Assembly (NCBI GenBank): GCA_964023205.1
Contig: OZ026843.1
Location: 5,131,029 to 5,195,028 of the forward strand
DNA length: 64,000 nucleotides
Reading direction: 5' to 3'
Origin: Lutraria lutraria
Taxonomy: Eukaryota; Mollusca; Bivalvia; Venerida; Mactridae
In this document: positions 62,208-64,000 of the stretch, piece after piece
How positions within the stretch are numbered: position 1 is the stretch's first letter
How the letters are laid out: the number at the start of each line of letters is the position of its first letter
Program-made: the position numbers and the translations under genes
Notes under the pieces: model-generated
The model's input: the letters and a program-made list of their open reading frames with translations, nothing else
Databases searched by the model: none
Told to the model about the DNA's origin: nothing

Positions 62208-64000
62208 CTGAAATATGGAAGAATTTATGTTATGTACATAAAAAGCAAATAAACTTGTGAGTGAGTAAATATAATGACAGCAAAAAAAAAAAGTTGAGAA
62301 ATGTCCGCTTCAGTGCGATGATGAAAATAATTTATGGTGGTGTTAGAATAGGCTAGAAAAAAAGTAATGTCATTGGTCTCTTGACCAAAATTAATACAGG
62401 TAGCAAATTTATCTTTTCTAATTTTCTTTCTAAACTTAAAGTATTACCTTTTGAACTTTGGAGGTATAGTTTGTTCAAAAATGTTTTTGTACTTTGGATT
62501 TAGTGATTAGAAACTTAAGGGTCACAGCACAATAATGGGCCACTCAAAACACAACCCCTTTTTCTGGCCTTAAATAAGACAGTATATATATTTAATGAGT
62601 AGTTGAAAATTGGGTAGAGAGCTTGCCCCTGTTTCTAATCCAATCAGTGACAAGGAATTTTTAATTTTTGGCTTTCTGATCATAATAGAAAATAATACTG
62701 GCAATCTTATTTTATAAAACGACTTATTACACACTGCAATGCTTAGAGGCGGAGCACTAAGACTTGGAATGTATGTATTAGAGTGTTCATCATAACAAGA
62801 ACAACCTCTGCTTTTCTCTTTCTTATTTATGAAGAACACCCAAATATGCACTCTAATCTATACATATAAACTGATTATTAATGGAATGGCCTTATAAACT
62901 ATATAACACAACAGAAGGTATCAATTAGATGTACAGTGCAACCTCTCAAAAGCAACACCATTTGGAAGAAGCAAAATTATGTTGTTATTGAGAGGTTTTT
63001 GCTCTACAGAGGTTAAATTAATAGTTAAATCATGCAGTGGGAAAAAATCACACTGTTGTTGAAGGAAAGTTGTTGCTCAAGAGGGGGGGGGGGTGCTCTG
63101 AAGAGATTGTACTGTATACAGGCATTTGTAAAAGGAATTATAGCAACAACAGACAAATAAAGCAAATTCCTTCTTAAATCAATTACCTTTAGAAGAAATG
63201 TATCAAAGATAACAAGAGAACTGTGTACTATACTTTACATAAACACAGCATGATCAAGTGGTCTGAGTCGATATGCAAGAAAAAGTCACAGTGTGATCAT
63301 AAGATCTTTATCGTTATGGCAAAAATGTAACAATGGGTTATTGCACCAAGAATACCAGACAAAATTCAATATCATTTGAGCAGAAAATCTGCACCATAAC
63401 ATACCCTGGTCGTAAACAAAGATCTTAAAGTCAATTAACCATATACGCCTTGGGTATAGCATTCATTGTTATCATATTTATCTATTACAACATGCATATA
63501 TTCAGATACACATTTTGCTGATTCTGAAACTGAGCACTATCTTAGCTAATACTGGTACAAATATATGTCTATGAAAATGGCCCAGAGCTCTTCAGGGAAC
63601 AAATATTTGCCATCAAATCAAGGGGGTGTTGCATAAGTAGGCACATTACCTGACTGACTGAAAGCTAGAAATTAGCTGAAAGATAAGTGAGAGCCAGGTA
63701 TGTGATCTTTAACAGTCTATTACTTAAAACATACATATAATGTCTAAAGACTAATACAGCCTTGACTAACAATCCATAAAATTGCCATGATTTTACATAA
63801 AATATACCAACAAATAACAACATTATATTATGCTATATGAAACAGCCAGTTATTTTTAAAGCATAAGAAACACATTGGTACTGGATGATAGACAGAAAAT
63901 GTTTGATTACAATAACAGAGAGCAGAATGATTTACCAGACAAGGAACAACATAAACTTGAAACTTTTCATGTCAGTAATTTCTAACATTGATCTGACATG
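62208..64000 (-). other. PDK intron reaching the window end
   Basis: No coding exon upstream of 62207 could be recognised before the window ends. 62933-63117 is a MITE (ACAGTGCAACCTCTC ... GAGATTGTACTGTA) with a G-run at 63083-63092. The remainder is AT-rich with no repeat that I can name. Confidence 0.55.

Overview
This is a 64 kb stretch of an AT-rich, intron-rich animal nuclear genome. The small introns, the conserved animal genes and a dense load of short inverted-repeat elements and tRNA-type SINEs suggest a bivalve or related mollusc. The phylum is an inference from proteins and repeat style; I could not search a database.

Layout: (1) 1-6740, + strand: the last nine coding exons of VPS16, a HOPS/CORVET vacuolar-sorting subunit, with its stop and poly(A) signal. 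(2) 9842-25483, - strand: a complete 18-exon gene for a predicted 1,830-residue protein with a PIAS-type PINIT domain, an SP-RING and a SUMO-interacting motif, i.e. a large, unusual SUMO E3 ligase. (3) About 27230-44900, + strand: complete SMARCE1 (BAF57), the HMG-box subunit of SWI/SNF chromatin remodellers, 521 residues by the main splice path. (4) 46100 to beyond 62207, - strand: the last nine coding exons of a mitochondrial pyruvate dehydrogenase kinase. The pairs VPS16/PIAS-like and SMARCE1/PDK converge. PIAS-like and SMARCE1 diverge from a repeat-filled region of about 1.4 kb. Exon phases were checked by hand and close exactly in all four genes.

The most striking observations concern SMARCE1 and its neighbour. 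First, the 8.4 kb last intron of SMARCE1 holds an extra exon (38087-38430) with a good acceptor, the same phase as the normal last exon, its own stop and its own poly(A) signal. It encodes two C2H2-type fingers closely resembling the C-terminal fingers of ZEB/zfh-1, so the locus can encode a BAF57-zinc-finger isoform of 584 residues. Second, the last exon of the PIAS-like gene is a diverged inverted copy of the last exon of SMARCE1, with flanking intron and the start of the 3' UTR. It is spliced in the same phase, so two neighbouring nuclear regulators share a related acidic C-terminal tail. Third, within that duplication an intronic block of about 170 bases is nearly identical between the copies (two differences seen), whereas the coding exon is only about 87% identical.

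Introns and intergenic regions are littered with non-autonomous DNA transposons. Several have visible target-site duplications (8 bp, 6 bp, TTAA). There are also SINEs, degenerate minisatellites and long hairpins.
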